Positions 34,058-43,458 are shown, numbered from the stretch's first letter. The stretch is 64,000 nt of DNA from Sedimentitalea sp041224545 (GCF_041224545.1 NZ_JBGFGP010000176.1:62001-126000), one strand, 5' to 3'. A program made the numbers and translations. The notes: generated by a model from the sequence alone, not told the origin.

Positions 34058-35350
34058 ATGCACGACATCCGCGCCATTCGCGAAAATCCCGAGGCTCTTG
34101 ACGCGGCGCTTGCGCGGCGGGGAGATGCGCCGGTGTCGGCGGCATTGCTCGAACTTGACGCCGCGCGGCGGAGCAAGATTCAGGCCAGCGAGGCGGCGCA
34201 GGCCGAGCAGAACAAGGCGTCCAAGCTGGTCGGTGCGGCCAAGGCCAAGGGCGATGAGGCCGAGTTCGAACGGCTGCGCGCGCTGGTCGCCGAGAAAAAG
34301 GCCGAGGTGGCCGCGATGCAGGCCGAGGCCAAGGAGCTGGATGCGCAGTTGGCCGATCAGCTGGCCCGGATCGCCAACACCCCGGCGGACGACGTGCCGG
34401 ACGGGACGGATGAAAACGACAATGTCGAGGTGAACCGCTGGGGCGAACCGCGCAGCTTCGATTTTGCGCCCAAGGAGCATTTCGAGATCGCGGGCGTCGC
34501 CGCATCGATGGATTTCGAGCTTGCCGCCAAGATTTCCGGCAGCCGCTTTGTGATGCTCAAGGGGGCGGTCGCGCGGATTCACCGCGCATTGGCCCAGTTC
34601 ATGATCGACACCCATGTGGACGAGAACGCGCTGACCGAGATGAACTCGCCCGTGCTGGTGCGCGACGAGGCAATGTACGGCACCGACAAGCTGCCGAAAT
34701 TCGGCGAGGACAGCTATCAGACCACCAATGGCTGGTGGCTGGTGCCCACGTCCGAGGTGCCGCTGACCTATACGGTCGCGGATGAGATACTCGACGCAAA
34801 CGTCCTGCCGATCCGGATGACCGCGCATACCCTGTGTTTCCGCAGCGAAGCCGGAAGCGCCGGCAAGGATACGGCGGGGATGTTGCGCCAGCACCAGTTC
34901 GAAAAGGTCGAGATGGTGTCGGTGACGCACCCCGACGACAGCGATGCCGAGCAGAAGCGCATGCTGCGCTGTGCCGAGGATCTGCTGGAACGGTTGGGGG
35001 TGCCCTATCGCACGGTGATCCTGTGCACGGGCGATATGGGCTTTGGCGCGCGGCGCACCTATGACATCGAGGCATGGTTGCCCGGTCAGAATGCCTATCG
35101 CGAGATTTCGTCGGTATCGACCACCGGTGATTTCCAGGCGCGTCGCATGAACGCACGGTTCCGTCCCGAAGGCGGCGGCAAGCCCGAGTTCCTGCACACG
35201 CTCAACGGGTCCGGGCTGGCGGTGGGGCGCTGCCTGATCGCGGTGCTTGAGAACGGCCAGCAGGCGGATGGGTCGGTGGAGTTGCCCGACGTGCTTGCGC
35301 CCTATCTGGGCGGTCGCCGCCGGCTCTCTGCAGACGGTGTGCTGACGTGA
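34058..35350 (+). CDS. serS: Serine--tRNA ligase
   Basis: A 430-residue class II aminoacyl-tRNA synthetase that charges tRNA-Ser and tRNA-Sec. The N-terminal coiled-coil arm (about residues 25-105, rich in Ala/Glu/Lys) is followed by the catalytic core. The core has motif 2-like CFRSEAGSAGKDTAGMLRQHQFEKVEMV (about 263-290) and motif 3 LNGSGLAVGRCLIAVLENGQ near the end. The length is standard. AAGGACAGACCC precedes the ATG. Its stop overlaps the next GTG start (GTGA). Confidence 0.97.
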   Translation: MHDIRAIRENPEALDAALARRGDAPVSAALLELDAARRSKIQASEAAQAEQNKASKLVGAAKAKGDEAEFERLRALVAEKKAEVAAMQAEAKELDAQLADQLARIANTPADDVPDGTDENDNVEVNRWGEPRSFDFAPKEHFEIAGVAASMDFELAAKISGSRFVMLKGAVARIHRALAQFMIDTHVDENALTEMNSPVLVRDEAMYGTDKLPKFGEDSYQTTNGWWLVPTSEVPLTYTVADEILDANVLPIRMTAHTLCFRSEAGSAGKDTAGMLRQHQFEKVEMVSVTHPDDSDAEQKRMLRCAEDLLERLGVPYRTVILCTGDMGFGARRTYDIEAWLPGQNAYREISSVSTTGDFQARRMNARFRPEGGGKPEFLHTLNGSGLAVGRCLIAVLENGQQADGSVELPDVLAPYLGGRRRLSADGVLT

Positions 35351-36063
35351 TAAAACGCCTCTCATTGCTGCCTGCGGTACTGGTCGCCGCAACGACGCTG
35401 GCGTTCGTCACCTCGCCCCTGCTGGTGCCGGATTTCGGCGGCTTCGATCCCGACCTGTTCCCGGTGCCGCAGCGCGACGCCCCGGTTCAGCCCGCGGGAT
35501 ATGCCTTTGCCATCTGGGGCGTGATCTATCTCTGGCTGCTGGTCAGCGCCGGTTTCGGATTGTTCGCGCGGGCGCGTGCGGCCGACTGGATGCCCATGCG
35601 CCCTGCCCTCGCCCTGTCGGTCGGAATTGGCGCCGCCTGGTTGCCGGTGGCGATGGTCAGCCCGCTCGGCGCGACCGCGCTGATCTGGATCATGTGGGCG
35701 ACGGCGATGGTTGCCTTGCTGCGCACGCCGGAACATGACCGGTTGCTCGCACGCGCCCCTGTCGGGCTCTACGCCGGTTGGCTGACCGCGGCCAGTTGCG
35801 TATCGGTCGGTCTGGTTCTGGCGGGATACGGGATCACGGGACAGACGACTGCGGCGATCCTCGCCCTGCTGCTGGCGCTTGCGCTGTCTGTGGCGACCCT
35901 TCGATTTGCCGGGAATTTCCCCGAATTCGGATTTTCCGTGGTCTGGGCGCTGATCGCGATCACGGTTGCGGGCTGGGACGATGCGACCGTGGTGACATGG
36001 CTGGCGGCGACCGGAGCGGGGCTCGTTGCGGGCGTGACCCTGGCGGCGTCACGGCGCGCATAG
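35347..36063 (+). CDS. TspO/MBR-like tryptophan-rich membrane protein
   Basis: A 238-residue inner membrane protein with about six to seven hydrophobic helices. PAGYAFAIWGVIYLWLLVSA (about residues 49-68) resembles the Trp-rich second helix of TspO/MBR proteins, but the protein is longer than classical TspO (about 160 residues). It is therefore better seen as a member of the wider tryptophan-rich sensory protein group. The GTG start at 35347 overlaps the serS stop (GTGA), so translation is coupled. Tetrapyrrole binding, as in TspO, is possible but unproven. Confidence 0.7.
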   Translation: MIKRLSLLPAVLVAATTLAFVTSPLLVPDFGGFDPDLFPVPQRDAPVQPAGYAFAIWGVIYLWLLVSAGFGLFARARAADWMPMRPALALSVGIGAAWLPVAMVSPLGATALIWIMWATAMVALLRTPEHDRLLARAPVGLYAGWLTAASCVSVGLVLAGYGITGQTTAAILALLLALALSVATLRFAGNFPEFGFSVVWALIAITVAGWDDATVVTWLAATGAGLVAGVTLAASRRA

Positions 36064-36099
36064 CACCCAGAGCGCCGGCAGGAGCTTGCCAGAGGAACG

Positions 36100-36483
36100 T
36101 CAGAACAACCCGTTGTCGTTCTGCGATGCCTCGCCGATGACTTGCAACACGTCCCAGTGTTCAACGATCTTGCCCTGCGGATCGAACCGGAAAATATCCA
36201 TTCCGGCATAGTCGTCACTGCCCGGCCAGGTTTGATGACAATGCAGCACAACGAGATCATTTTCCGCCACCGTCCGGACAAAGCGCACGTGCTTGCCCGG
36301 ATATTCGGCGGCCATGTGCTCGAAATAGTCGATGAACGCCGCCTTGCCATCCGCCACATGCGGGTTGTGCTGGATATAGACCGCGCCCACATACCGCTCG
36401 ATCGCCTCGCGCGGTTTGCATTGGTTGAACATCAGATCGTAAAAGGCGATCGCATTGGCCGTATTGGTGTCGTGCTGTGTCAA
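36100..36483 (-). CDS. NTF2-like/SnoaL-like protein
   Basis: A 127-residue soluble protein with the NTF2-like cone fold of the SnoaL type. It has FYDLMFNQCKPREAIERYVG near the start, YIQHNPHVADGKAAFIDYFE (about residues 36-55) and a closing MDIFRFDPQGKIVEHWDVLQ (about 93-112). Proteins with this exact pattern are common small polyketide-cyclase-like enzymes of unknown substrate. It is convergent with the TspO-like gene, with 36 bases between ends. Confidence 0.85.
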   Translation of the reverse strand: MTQHDTNTANAIAFYDLMFNQCKPREAIERYVGAVYIQHNPHVADGKAAFIDYFEHMAAEYPGKHVRFVRTVAENDLVVLHCHQTWPGSDDYAGMDIFRFDPQGKIVEHWDVLQVIGEASQNDNGLF

Positions 36484-36509
36484 GTCGATCGATCCCTTGT
36501 ACGCGCCGC

Positions 36510-37505
36510 TCAGCCGGTGGCCGAATCCGCAGCCCGGCCGGCCCGTTGATCGGCCGGCGGGAACGGCACCAGACGGCCCTGCTCCTCATCCCACAGTTTG
36601 AGGTTCAGCGCCGCAACAGCTTCGAGAAACCCGATACGACGCGGGGCGACATCGTCGGGCAGGCTGTAGTGACAGGCACGCAAGCGGTAGGACGGGATCC
36701 GGGAATTCAGGTGATGAATGTCGTGCAGGGTGATGCAGGCGACCGCATGATCGAACCACGCCCCGAAATCAAGACAGGATGACCCCTGGATGGCGGCAAT
36801 CTGCGGATCGAGATCCGGACGGCGATCCCAGTAGGTGTCCTCGAAATTGTGCTGAAGATAGACAAGGAAAACGCCCAGCATTCCGCCCAGCATCGAGGCC
36901 GCAAAGTAGATACCAAGCCCGTGCCAGCCCGCGAGCAGGTAGATCAGTCCGACCCATGCCAGAACCGCGACATTGTGCAGAACCACCCCTTTCCAGCCAA
37001 ATCGCATGGTGTTCTTGGGCCAGCGATAGCGGATGAAATAGGTAAACAGAGCGCCCGCCGGCACCAGGATGAACGGATTGCGATACAGCCGGTATTGCAG
37101 CCGCGTCCAGACCCCCGCCTCATTCCACTCGCGCAGGGTCATGGTGTGAATCTCGCCGGTTTCGCGATGATCCAGATTGCCCACCCCGGCATGGTGCAGG
37201 TTGTGATTCTGTTTCATCACCTCGAACGGCGCGAAGGTAAAGGGCGACAGAACATGGCCCGCCAGTTCATTCTGCGCGCGTGTCGCAAACAGCGAGTGAT
37301 GCCCCGTGTCATGTTGCAGCACATACAGGCGCACCGCCGAGAACGCATGCACGATCATCGCCGGGATCAGGATGTACCAATGACCGGACTGGCTGATCGC
37401 CAGCCAGAGCGAGGTGAAATAGACCGCGAACGTGCCAAAGAAGCTGAGACTCGCGATACGGTTGTCCTTGTCGCAGTATTTCCGCGTGTGTTCTCGCAAA
37501 TTCAT
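36510..37505 (-). CDS. Fatty acid desaturase
   Basis: A 331-residue membrane-bound desaturase of the di-iron type. The three His boxes are present: HDTGHH (about residues 55-60), HNLHH (about 91-95) and HDIHH (about 270-274), within four to five hydrophobic helices. Such enzymes put a double bond in an acyl chain; homology is to the omega-6/Delta12-type group, but the position is not known. ATG at 37505 (MNLREHTRKYC) is chosen. A longer frame to 37712 would run through repeat copy B and is not coding. The repeat lies just upstream of its promoter region. Confidence 0.9.
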   Translation of the reverse strand: MNLREHTRKYCDKDNRIASLSFFGTFAVYFTSLWLAISQSGHWYILIPAMIVHAFSAVRLYVLQHDTGHHSLFATRAQNELAGHVLSPFTFAPFEVMKQNHNLHHAGVGNLDHRETGEIHTMTLREWNEAGVWTRLQYRLYRNPFILVPAGALFTYFIRYRWPKNTMRFGWKGVVLHNVAVLAWVGLIYLLAGWHGLGIYFAASMLGGMLGVFLVYLQHNFEDTYWDRRPDLDPQIAAIQGSSCLDFGAWFDHAVACITLHDIHHLNSRIPSYRLRACHYSLPDDVAPRRIGFLEAVAALNLKLWDEEQGRLVPFPPADQRAGRAADSATG

Positions 37506-37988
37506 GTCATCTACCCGAGACGTGACGATAGGCCGTTTGCACGGCAAAACGACGGGAGTCGCTGATCTATTCCTGTCAATATTCGCGCCGATCTTCAATG
37601 GTATAGCGCGTTTTGCGATTGAATTGTCATATCGGGTATCGTCTAACGCGTTCAAACACTTGATTTCAGGCCCCATTGGATGATGCAGGCTTGCCTCGGA
37701 TCGCATTTCCACGTCAGAATCGGCATTGGCGGAAATTGGCCGAGCTTGGGTGCTGTCCGATCGGTCATTCCGGACGTTCGCATATTTGCGCCTTGCTCGC
37801 CCTTACGTTGAAACCGGTTTTCCGATGCGTCACCCTGCCCGCTTCATGGACAATTGACCCGTCAAGCCCATCGCTGCGGTCGGTCCGGCCCGTGTCTTTC
37901 CGGTTGAGACAAAAGGCGCACTTCACAGGATGGCCACATTCGCTCAGTATTTAATCAATATCGAATATATGGAATTTGAATAACGCTC
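37506..37988. other. Intergenic region between desaturase and Hint gene
   Basis: A 483-bp divergent gap. It contains repeat copy B (37608-37704). The last 60 bases before the Hint gene are unusually AT-rich and likely hold its promoter. Apart from these I see no gene or RNA. Confidence 0.5.
37608..37704. repeat. Palindromic intergenic repeat, copy B
   Basis: A 97-bp element matching copy A along its whole length: it starts GCGTTTTGCGATTG, contains CTAACGCGTT and TTGATTTCAGG in the middle, then ATTGGATGATGCAGG, with the right end more decayed. It has the same length and order as copy A and lies 103 bases upstream of the desaturase start. Confidence 0.7.
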
Positions 37989-39137
37989 ATGGCATTCATT
38001 TCTGAACTCAACTTCAGAGGCGGCGGAGGTGTTGGTGGCGGCGAATACGTCGAAGTCGTGCTTGGTCCAGATGAAGATCCGGCTGATTTTGTTGTTAGCG
38101 TTTACCGGCATACCGGGGTGCTGCACACAAATGCGGGAATTCCCGGTGGCGAAGTCACACTTTCCAGCCTGACCGGCACGCCCGATCCAAACAATGCGTT
38201 TTACACAATTTACGTTATTCCCGTCGGCTTGAAGAGCAGCACCAGCGATTTCAATGAAGGCAGTGGAATTGCCCTGACCGACACCTCCCCAGATGGGGGT
38301 GTTCTGGACTTTTTCAGTCCCGCCTCATTGCCCCCGATCGTCCCCACCCAAGGGGCCGCCGCAGACGCGACATCCACGGCCATGATGGACTTTAGGGATC
38401 TTGCACCCGGAGAGAGCTATCAATGGGACATCCTGGGGAACCTGACGATCAATACCCTGACCCCCGGCGATGCGGTTCTTTGCCTGACTGAAACCTGCAA
38501 CGTCGAAACCATACGTGGCAAGGTTCCGGCCCACGAACTTGAAATCGGCGATCTGGTCTGGACGCTGGACAATGGCTATCAACCCGTTCTCTGGATCGGC
38601 GAGCGCCAGGTCACTCCCGCGGAGCTGGTCAGGAACCCAAATCAATTGCCGATCCGGATTGGCGCGAATGCGCTTGCACCAGACAGTCCGAAATCAGACG
38701 TTACCCTCTCTCCGCAGCACCGTGTTGTCGTTCGTTCAATCGTGGCCAGGCGCATGTTCGACAACGAAGAAGTTCTTGTCGCCGCCAGAAAGCTGTGTGC
38801 TGTTGACGGTATCGCCGCCGACGCGCCCCGGGACGCTGTCACTTATATCCATCTCTTGTTTGAAAATCACGAAATCCTGGAGGTCGACGGGATGCATGTC
38901 GAAAGCATGCTCCTTTGCAGCTTTTCGCGGGATCATCTCAGGCAAGGCCTGTTCAGAGACCGTGAAGGAATGCCCATTCCGGAAAAATACCGCTCATTCG
39001 ATCAACAACCGGCACGCCCCGTTGCAGAGGGAAAGAAAGCAAAGCGCCTGATTGAAAGATTGCTCAAGAGCCCGCATTTCATTCAGGAAGAGCGAAACCA
39101 GCCAGAGGCAGCTGAACTGGAAAGCCACGTCAGTTGA
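37989..39137 (+). CDS. Hint-domain protein with lamin-tail-like N-terminal region
   Basis: A 382-residue protein whose middle (about residues 160-310) is a Hedgehog/intein (Hint) domain. The candidate reactive Cys165 begins the segment CLTETCNVETIRGKVPAHEL. The next conserved block, LSPQHRVVV, supplies His244, and HEILEVDGMHVESMLL ends the fold. Residues 1-80 look like a small beta domain resembling lamin-tail repeats (GEYVEVVLGPDEDPADFVVSVY). There is no signal peptide. This Hint group is common in marine Rhodobacteraceae and often occurs with repeat or RTX domains; its role is unknown and self-cleavage is only inferred. It stands alone and is convergent with the DUF2235 gene. Confidence 0.85.
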   Translation: MAFISELNFRGGGGVGGGEYVEVVLGPDEDPADFVVSVYRHTGVLHTNAGIPGGEVTLSSLTGTPDPNNAFYTIYVIPVGLKSSTSDFNEGSGIALTDTSPDGGVLDFFSPASLPPIVPTQGAAADATSTAMMDFRDLAPGESYQWDILGNLTINTLTPGDAVLCLTETCNVETIRGKVPAHELEIGDLVWTLDNGYQPVLWIGERQVTPAELVRNPNQLPIRIGANALAPDSPKSDVTLSPQHRVVVRSIVARRMFDNEEVLVAARKLCAVDGIAADAPRDAVTYIHLLFENHEILEVDGMHVESMLLCSFSRDHLRQGLFRDREGMPIPEKYRSFDQQPARPVAEGKKAKRLIERLLKSPHFIQEERNQPEAAELESHVS

Positions 39138-39325
39138 TTGAAATGACGGCTCGGGTCCGGATAAGCTGTTTTTCGGAATGACTGCGAAATATGCGGAATT
39201 GCCTGAGATCCGCGTATTGGCAGGTTTCCCGACCGACCGGCACGGCAAAAACCGGCTGGGTTGGCATGCGCTACGACGGGCAGTCAAAAAGTCTGATCCG
39301 AATACCGGAAAAGCGGTAATTCGGG

Positions 39326-40453
39326 TCAGTACAGGTCTGGGAACAGGCGCTTCAGACTCTGGGGGCGATAGCCGTTCATCGCATCCAGACGTTGCTTTAC
39401 CGTCGGCGATGCATCCGCGAGTTTCTCCGGCCCGTTCCGCCAGACCAGCAGATCGGGCGAGATATTGTAGATCGGCGACGGGTCTCGCAGGACCGCAACA
39501 TCATCAACCGGGTTCGGCGGAACAGCAGGAATATTGGCATCCGCGCGCAGGGTGAGACCCGCCTTCTGCGCCCCCTCGGCAATCCACTGCAAGGTGATCG
39601 CGGAGAGGCTCGCGCTGTCACCTGTGCCGCCGATGATACCATGATCGCCGACGAACCAGAGTTGCTGAAATGGCCGGTTGTCCGAGGTATCGCCCTTGTT
39701 CAGCCCCGGGCCGGACTCGCTGTCATCCAGATTATTCCACGGCGAAGGCTCGAACAGGGCCCGCCTCTCGTCCAATGCCAGCGCATGCCGCGCACTCTTC
39801 ACCATGCTGGACAGATCGGTGTCGTGAAAGGCGTAGCGCCGGTTCCAGAGGCTCGCGATCCCGCCGAGCAGGGCCAGGGGAATGCCCAGCGAGCCAACCG
39901 TATCCCAGACGCCGATATAGCTGATCCTGACCACGGCAGAGCCGTCATTGCGCGCGACGCGTTCCGCTTCGGACGTGGCAAAACGCGGCGATATCTGCTT
40001 GCGTCTGGCCATGACGCCCGGCGAATCCGGGCGATTATCGTCTCCCGCGCTCTTGTAGAGCTTGAACGCAGCGCTCAGTGCGGGGCCGCTGTAATCCTCG
40101 AGAATGCCGCATTTTCGAATCATACCGGCCAGCGACCGGGCGGTATATGCGCCGCGCGAGAACCCGAATATCAGCAATTCGTCGCCCGGTTCATAGACCT
40201 TGCAGACATAGGCGTAGGCCTGCTTGATATTTCGGTCGAGCCCCCAACCGAACGCGCCGCCACCGGTCCGGTTCAGCAGCCCGCCGAAGAACCCGGCATT
40301 CGATGTTTCAGTGCCCACCCCGGGAAAGTAATGGGCAATCTGAACGTCCAGCTTCTGGTCAACCGCATTGTAGAGGTTGACCACGTGGGTCCAGTCCAGC
40401 CGGCTCGGAGAATTCCAGGTTCCGTCGCAAAAAACCGCTATCCGCTTCATCAT
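39326..40453 (-). CDS. DUF2235-family alpha/beta hydrolase
   Basis: A 375-residue protein of the DUF2235 family, related to Tle1-type phospholipases. It shows the family start IAVFCDGTWNSP, the nucleophile elbow GFSRGAYTAR with Ser99, a candidate acidic residue in GVWDTVGSLGIPLAL (about 182-196) and a catalytic His in WFVGDHGIIGGTGDSASLS (about 268-286). No type VI secretion genes or immunity protein are nearby, so a cellular role is as likely as an effector role. It starts at 40453 (MMKRI); the second Met is an equal choice. A 9-bp inverted repeat lies just upstream. Confidence 0.88.
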   Translation of the reverse strand: MMKRIAVFCDGTWNSPSRLDWTHVVNLYNAVDQKLDVQIAHYFPGVGTETSNAGFFGGLLNRTGGGAFGWGLDRNIKQAYAYVCKVYEPGDELLIFGFSRGAYTARSLAGMIRKCGILEDYSGPALSAAFKLYKSAGDDNRPDSPGVMARRKQISPRFATSEAERVARNDGSAVVRISYIGVWDTVGSLGIPLALLGGIASLWNRRYAFHDTDLSSMVKSARHALALDERRALFEPSPWNNLDDSESGPGLNKGDTSDNRPFQQLWFVGDHGIIGGTGDSASLSAITLQWIAEGAQKAGLTLRADANIPAVPPNPVDDVAVLRDPSPIYNISPDLLVWRNGPEKLADASPTVKQRLDAMNGYRPQSLKRLFPDLY

Positions 40454-40468
40454 GAAAAACCTTTGTTA

Positions 40469-40492
40469 AATACATGGAAAATACCACGTATT
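40469..40492. promoter_or_regulatory. Inverted repeat before the DUF2235 gene
   Basis: AATACATGG (40469-40477) and CCACGTATT (40484-40492) form 9-bp arms with one mismatch and a 6-base AT spacer. The site lies 16-39 bases before the start codon in an AT-rich stretch, a position that fits an operator overlapping the promoter. Confidence 0.4.
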
Positions 40493-40618
40493 CGGTCCTT
40501 CGACAATGAAAACGCTCAACCCCTGCGTTCATTTCGAGCGCGCAGCTAGCCTCTGCCTGTCATCTTTATTCGTGCCTCGCCACGATATGTGCGACCACCT
40601 GTCTTGTCCGTCAGCGCA

Positions 40619-42073
40619 TCAGGCCTTGCGGCCCGAAATATGCTTGCGCAGCTTGCTCGGACCGCTCTTTTTGCGCCCCTTGTACGGGTTCTGATCGCTC
40701 TGACCCCGCATATGCAGACGGATCGGCGTGCCCGGCATGTCGAAATCCTCGCGCAGACCGTTCACGAGATAGCGCGAATAGCTGGCAGGCATCTTGTCGG
40801 GGTGTGAGCACATCACCACAAAACCCGGTGGCCGCGTCTTGGCCTGGGTCATGTAGCGCAGCTTGATCCGCTTGCCCTGGGGGGCCGGTGGCGGGTGTTG
40901 TTCGAGCATGCCCGCAAGCCAGCGGTTCAGCGCAGCGGTCGGCACGCGACGGTTCCAGACCTCATGCGCGCGCAGGATCGCGGCATGCAACCGGTCCAGC
41001 CCCCTGCCCGTCAGCGCGCTGACGGTGACCAGCGGCGCACCGCGCAATTGCGGCAACAGGCGTTCGAACGCCTCTCGCAGATCGCGCAGCTTTTCCTGCT
41101 TGTTCTCTTCTGCGTCCCATTTGTTTACGGCAACAACGACGGCCCGGCCTTCGCGTTCGGCAAGGTCGGCAATGCGCAAGTCCTGCTGTTCGAACGGGAT
41201 CTGCGCGTCCAGCAACACAACCACGATCTCCGCGAACTTGACCGCCCTCAGCCCGTCGCTGACCGAGAGTTTCTCGAGCTTCTCCTGCACCTTCGCCTTT
41301 TTGCGCATACCGGCGGTGTCAAAGATGCGCATCGGCGTCCCGGCCCATTCGGTGGTCAGCGAAATCGCGTCGCGGGTGATTCCCGCCTCCGGACCGGTCA
41401 ACAGCCGGTCTTCTCCGAGAATGCGGTTGATGAGGGTCGATTTGCCCGCGTTCGGTCTCCCGACCACCGCAACCTGCAACGGCTTGTCCATCGTCGGGAC
41501 CGGCACCGCCATGTCATCGCCGGCCTCATCGAGCTCGACATCCGTGACCGGCGCCTCGGCCGCGGCACGTGCGGCAAACCCATCCGCCAGCGGCATCAGC
41601 TGCGCATATAGATCGTTGAGTCCCTCGTTGTGTTCCGCCGACATCCGAATCGGTTCACCAAGGCCAAGCGCATAGGCCTCGATCACCCCGGCATCCGCAG
41701 CCGCACCTTCTGCCTTGTTCGCGGCGAGGATGACATGTGCGCTGCGTTTTCGCAGGATTTCGGCAAAGACCTGATCCGTCGGCGTGACCCCGGTGCGCGC
41801 GTCGATCATAAACAGGCAGATGTCGGCCATGTCCACCGCCCGTTCCGTCAGGCGTCGCATCCGCCCCTGCAGGCTGTCATCCGTCGCGTCCTCAAGCCCT
41901 GCGGTATCGATCACCGTGAACCGCAGATCACCCAGCCGCGCCTCGCCTTCGCGCAGATCGCGCGTGACGCCCGGCGTGTCGTCAACCAGCGCGAGACGCT
42001 TGCCCACAAGGCGGTTGAACAATGTGGACTTGCCCACATTCGGGCGGCCCACGATGGCGAGGGTGAAGGACAT
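40619..42073 (-). CDS. der: GTPase Der (EngA), ribosome assembly factor
   Basis: A 484-residue protein with two GTPase domains in series and a C-terminal KH-like domain. It acts in maturation of the 50S ribosomal subunit. The first P-loop is GRPNVGKS (residues 9-16) with DTPGVT as its G3; the second is GRPNAGKSTLINR with its G3 in DTAGMRKKAKV. The C-terminus (KLRYMTQAKTRPPGFVVMCSHPDKMPASYSRYL) is the KH-like domain. It is transcribed with bamB and the TPR gene on the minus strand, an order known in many proteobacteria. Confidence 0.97.
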   Translation of the reverse strand: MSFTLAIVGRPNVGKSTLFNRLVGKRLALVDDTPGVTRDLREGEARLGDLRFTVIDTAGLEDATDDSLQGRMRRLTERAVDMADICLFMIDARTGVTPTDQVFAEILRKRSAHVILAANKAEGAAADAGVIEAYALGLGEPIRMSAEHNEGLNDLYAQLMPLADGFAARAAAEAPVTDVELDEAGDDMAVPVPTMDKPLQVAVVGRPNAGKSTLINRILGEDRLLTGPEAGITRDAISLTTEWAGTPMRIFDTAGMRKKAKVQEKLEKLSVSDGLRAVKFAEIVVVLLDAQIPFEQQDLRIADLAEREGRAVVVAVNKWDAEENKQEKLRDLREAFERLLPQLRGAPLVTVSALTGRGLDRLHAAILRAHEVWNRRVPTAALNRWLAGMLEQHPPPAPQGKRIKLRYMTQAKTRPPGFVVMCSHPDKMPASYSRYLVNGLREDFDMPGTPIRLHMRGQSDQNPYKGRKKSGPSKLRKHISGRKA

Positions 42074-42123
42074 GATTTCTGCTTTCGATCCGGATCAGAT
42101 GCGCCCTTTAACGCATCCGGCGC

Positions 42124-43458
42124 TCAACGGAAAGCGTGCAGTTCACCATCGCCGCCCATCACGTAGAGCGTGCGGTTCGCCACCACCGGCGAACTGCTCG
42201 CGCCTCCGGGCACCGGAACCGACGCGGTCAGCACCCCGTTGTCAGGGCTGAAAAAGCGCAACTGACCGTCGGAAGACGCAACGATGATGCGCCCGCCCGC
42301 CAGGACCGGGCCGTAATTGGCAAAGCTTGCCCCCCGTTTGCGGGGCTTGTCCTTGACGAAATTGGGCAGATCCACGGCCCAGATCACGCCGCCATCGGCC
42401 GCGTTGATCCGCACCAGCTTGTTCTGGTCGGTGACCGAGAAGATACTGTCTCCGGCCGGCCAGACCGGCCCGAGCGCGCCCTCGCGCGCCGTCCAGATAC
42501 GCTCGCCATCCGCAACGTCGAGTGCGACGATGCGACCGGAATGGTTGCCCGCATAAACTCGGTTTCCGACCACGACCGGTCCGCCCGTCACATCTCCGAT
42601 CTTGGAGATCGCGCGGCCCGTGCGCTGACCGGCCACCGTTGCGTTCCAGCGCCGGATACCTCCGCGACGGAAGGCCGCCACGATGTCACCCGACCCGAAA
42701 CCGAACACCACGAAATCGTCCGCGAGAACCGGCGACGGCGCGCCCAGCACATTGGTGACACTCGGGCTGGCCTCGATCTGCCAGGCGACGCGTCCGTCCG
42801 ACGCCTTGATCGCCCAGGCGATGTTGTCCCCCGCGACGAGATACACCAGCCCGTCCCGCACGAGCGGCATGCCACTGCCGGTCGAGTCCAGTTTCTGAAT
42901 CCAGCGCGTTGCCCCCGTACGGGCATCCAGCGCCGCCAGCCGTCCGAATCCCGATGATACGTATAGCGTGCCGTTGTCATAGGCCATGCCGCCGCCAGTT
43001 GCCTGACCTTCCTTGTCGCTGGACGGAATCAGGTCCGTACTCCAGACCACCCCGCCGGTCGGAGCAACCGCGGAAACGCGGGCACCGCTGTCGAGCGTAT
43101 AGATCAGCCCGCCGCCAACGATGGGCGATGCGGTGATGCGCTGCTTGCGACTGTTGCCGGAACCGACCGAGGTCGACCAGACGCGCTGGGGCGCGGCGCG
43201 CAATGCGGCATTTGCGGTGCGATAGGCCGGCGTGCCAAAGGATTGCGCCCACGAGGCGTTGACCGATTGCGACGGCAGCCGGATCGGCCGGCTTTCATTG
43301 ACGACCGTGGCTGCGGTCGCCACCGCATCGTCCCCGAGCGGGCGGATATCCTCGCGCTGTCCGGGAAGAATCTGTTCCTTTTCGGAACAGGCGGTTGCGG
43401 TCATCAGCAAAACGCCCAGCAGGGCCAACCCGGAACGGGATGCTCGAAACGGTGCCAT
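42124..43458 (-). CDS. bamB: Outer membrane protein assembly factor BamB-like lipoprotein
   Basis: A 444-residue exported protein with a lipoprotein signal (MTATACSEKE, lipidated Cys around residue 24) and an eight-bladed PQQ-like beta-propeller with repeated WxxD/G turns (for example GGLIYTLDSGARVSAVAP, GTLYVSSGFGRLAALDARTG, NRVYAGNHSGRIVALD). BamB is part of the BAM complex that places beta-barrel proteins in the outer membrane. ATG at 43458 is the start that gives the signal peptide. It lies between the TPR gene and der, the usual BamB-Der arrangement. A hairpin (42098-42117) lies between it and der. Confidence 0.9.
   Translation of the reverse strand: MAPFRASRSGLALLGVLLMTATACSEKEQILPGQREDIRPLGDDAVATAATVVNESRPIRLPSQSVNASWAQSFGTPAYRTANAALRAAPQRVWSTSVGSGNSRKQRITASPIVGGGLIYTLDSGARVSAVAPTGGVVWSTDLIPSSDKEGQATGGGMAYDNGTLYVSSGFGRLAALDARTGATRWIQKLDSTGSGMPLVRDGLVYLVAGDNIAWAIKASDGRVAWQIEASPSVTNVLGAPSPVLADDFVVFGFGSGDIVAAFRRGGIRRWNATVAGQRTGRAISKIGDVTGGPVVVGNRVYAGNHSGRIVALDVADGERIWTAREGALGPVWPAGDSIFSVTDQNKLVRINAADGGVIWAVDLPNFVKDKPRKRGASFANYGPVLAGGRIIVASSDGQLRFFSPDNGVLTASVPVPGGASSSPVVANRTLYVMGGDGELHAFR

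Noticed and set aside
42098..42117. A hairpin between bamB and der as a terminator
   Set aside because: The 6-bp stem (GATGCG/CGCATC) has no U-tract in the sense of the operon and der must be read through; at most it tunes expression.
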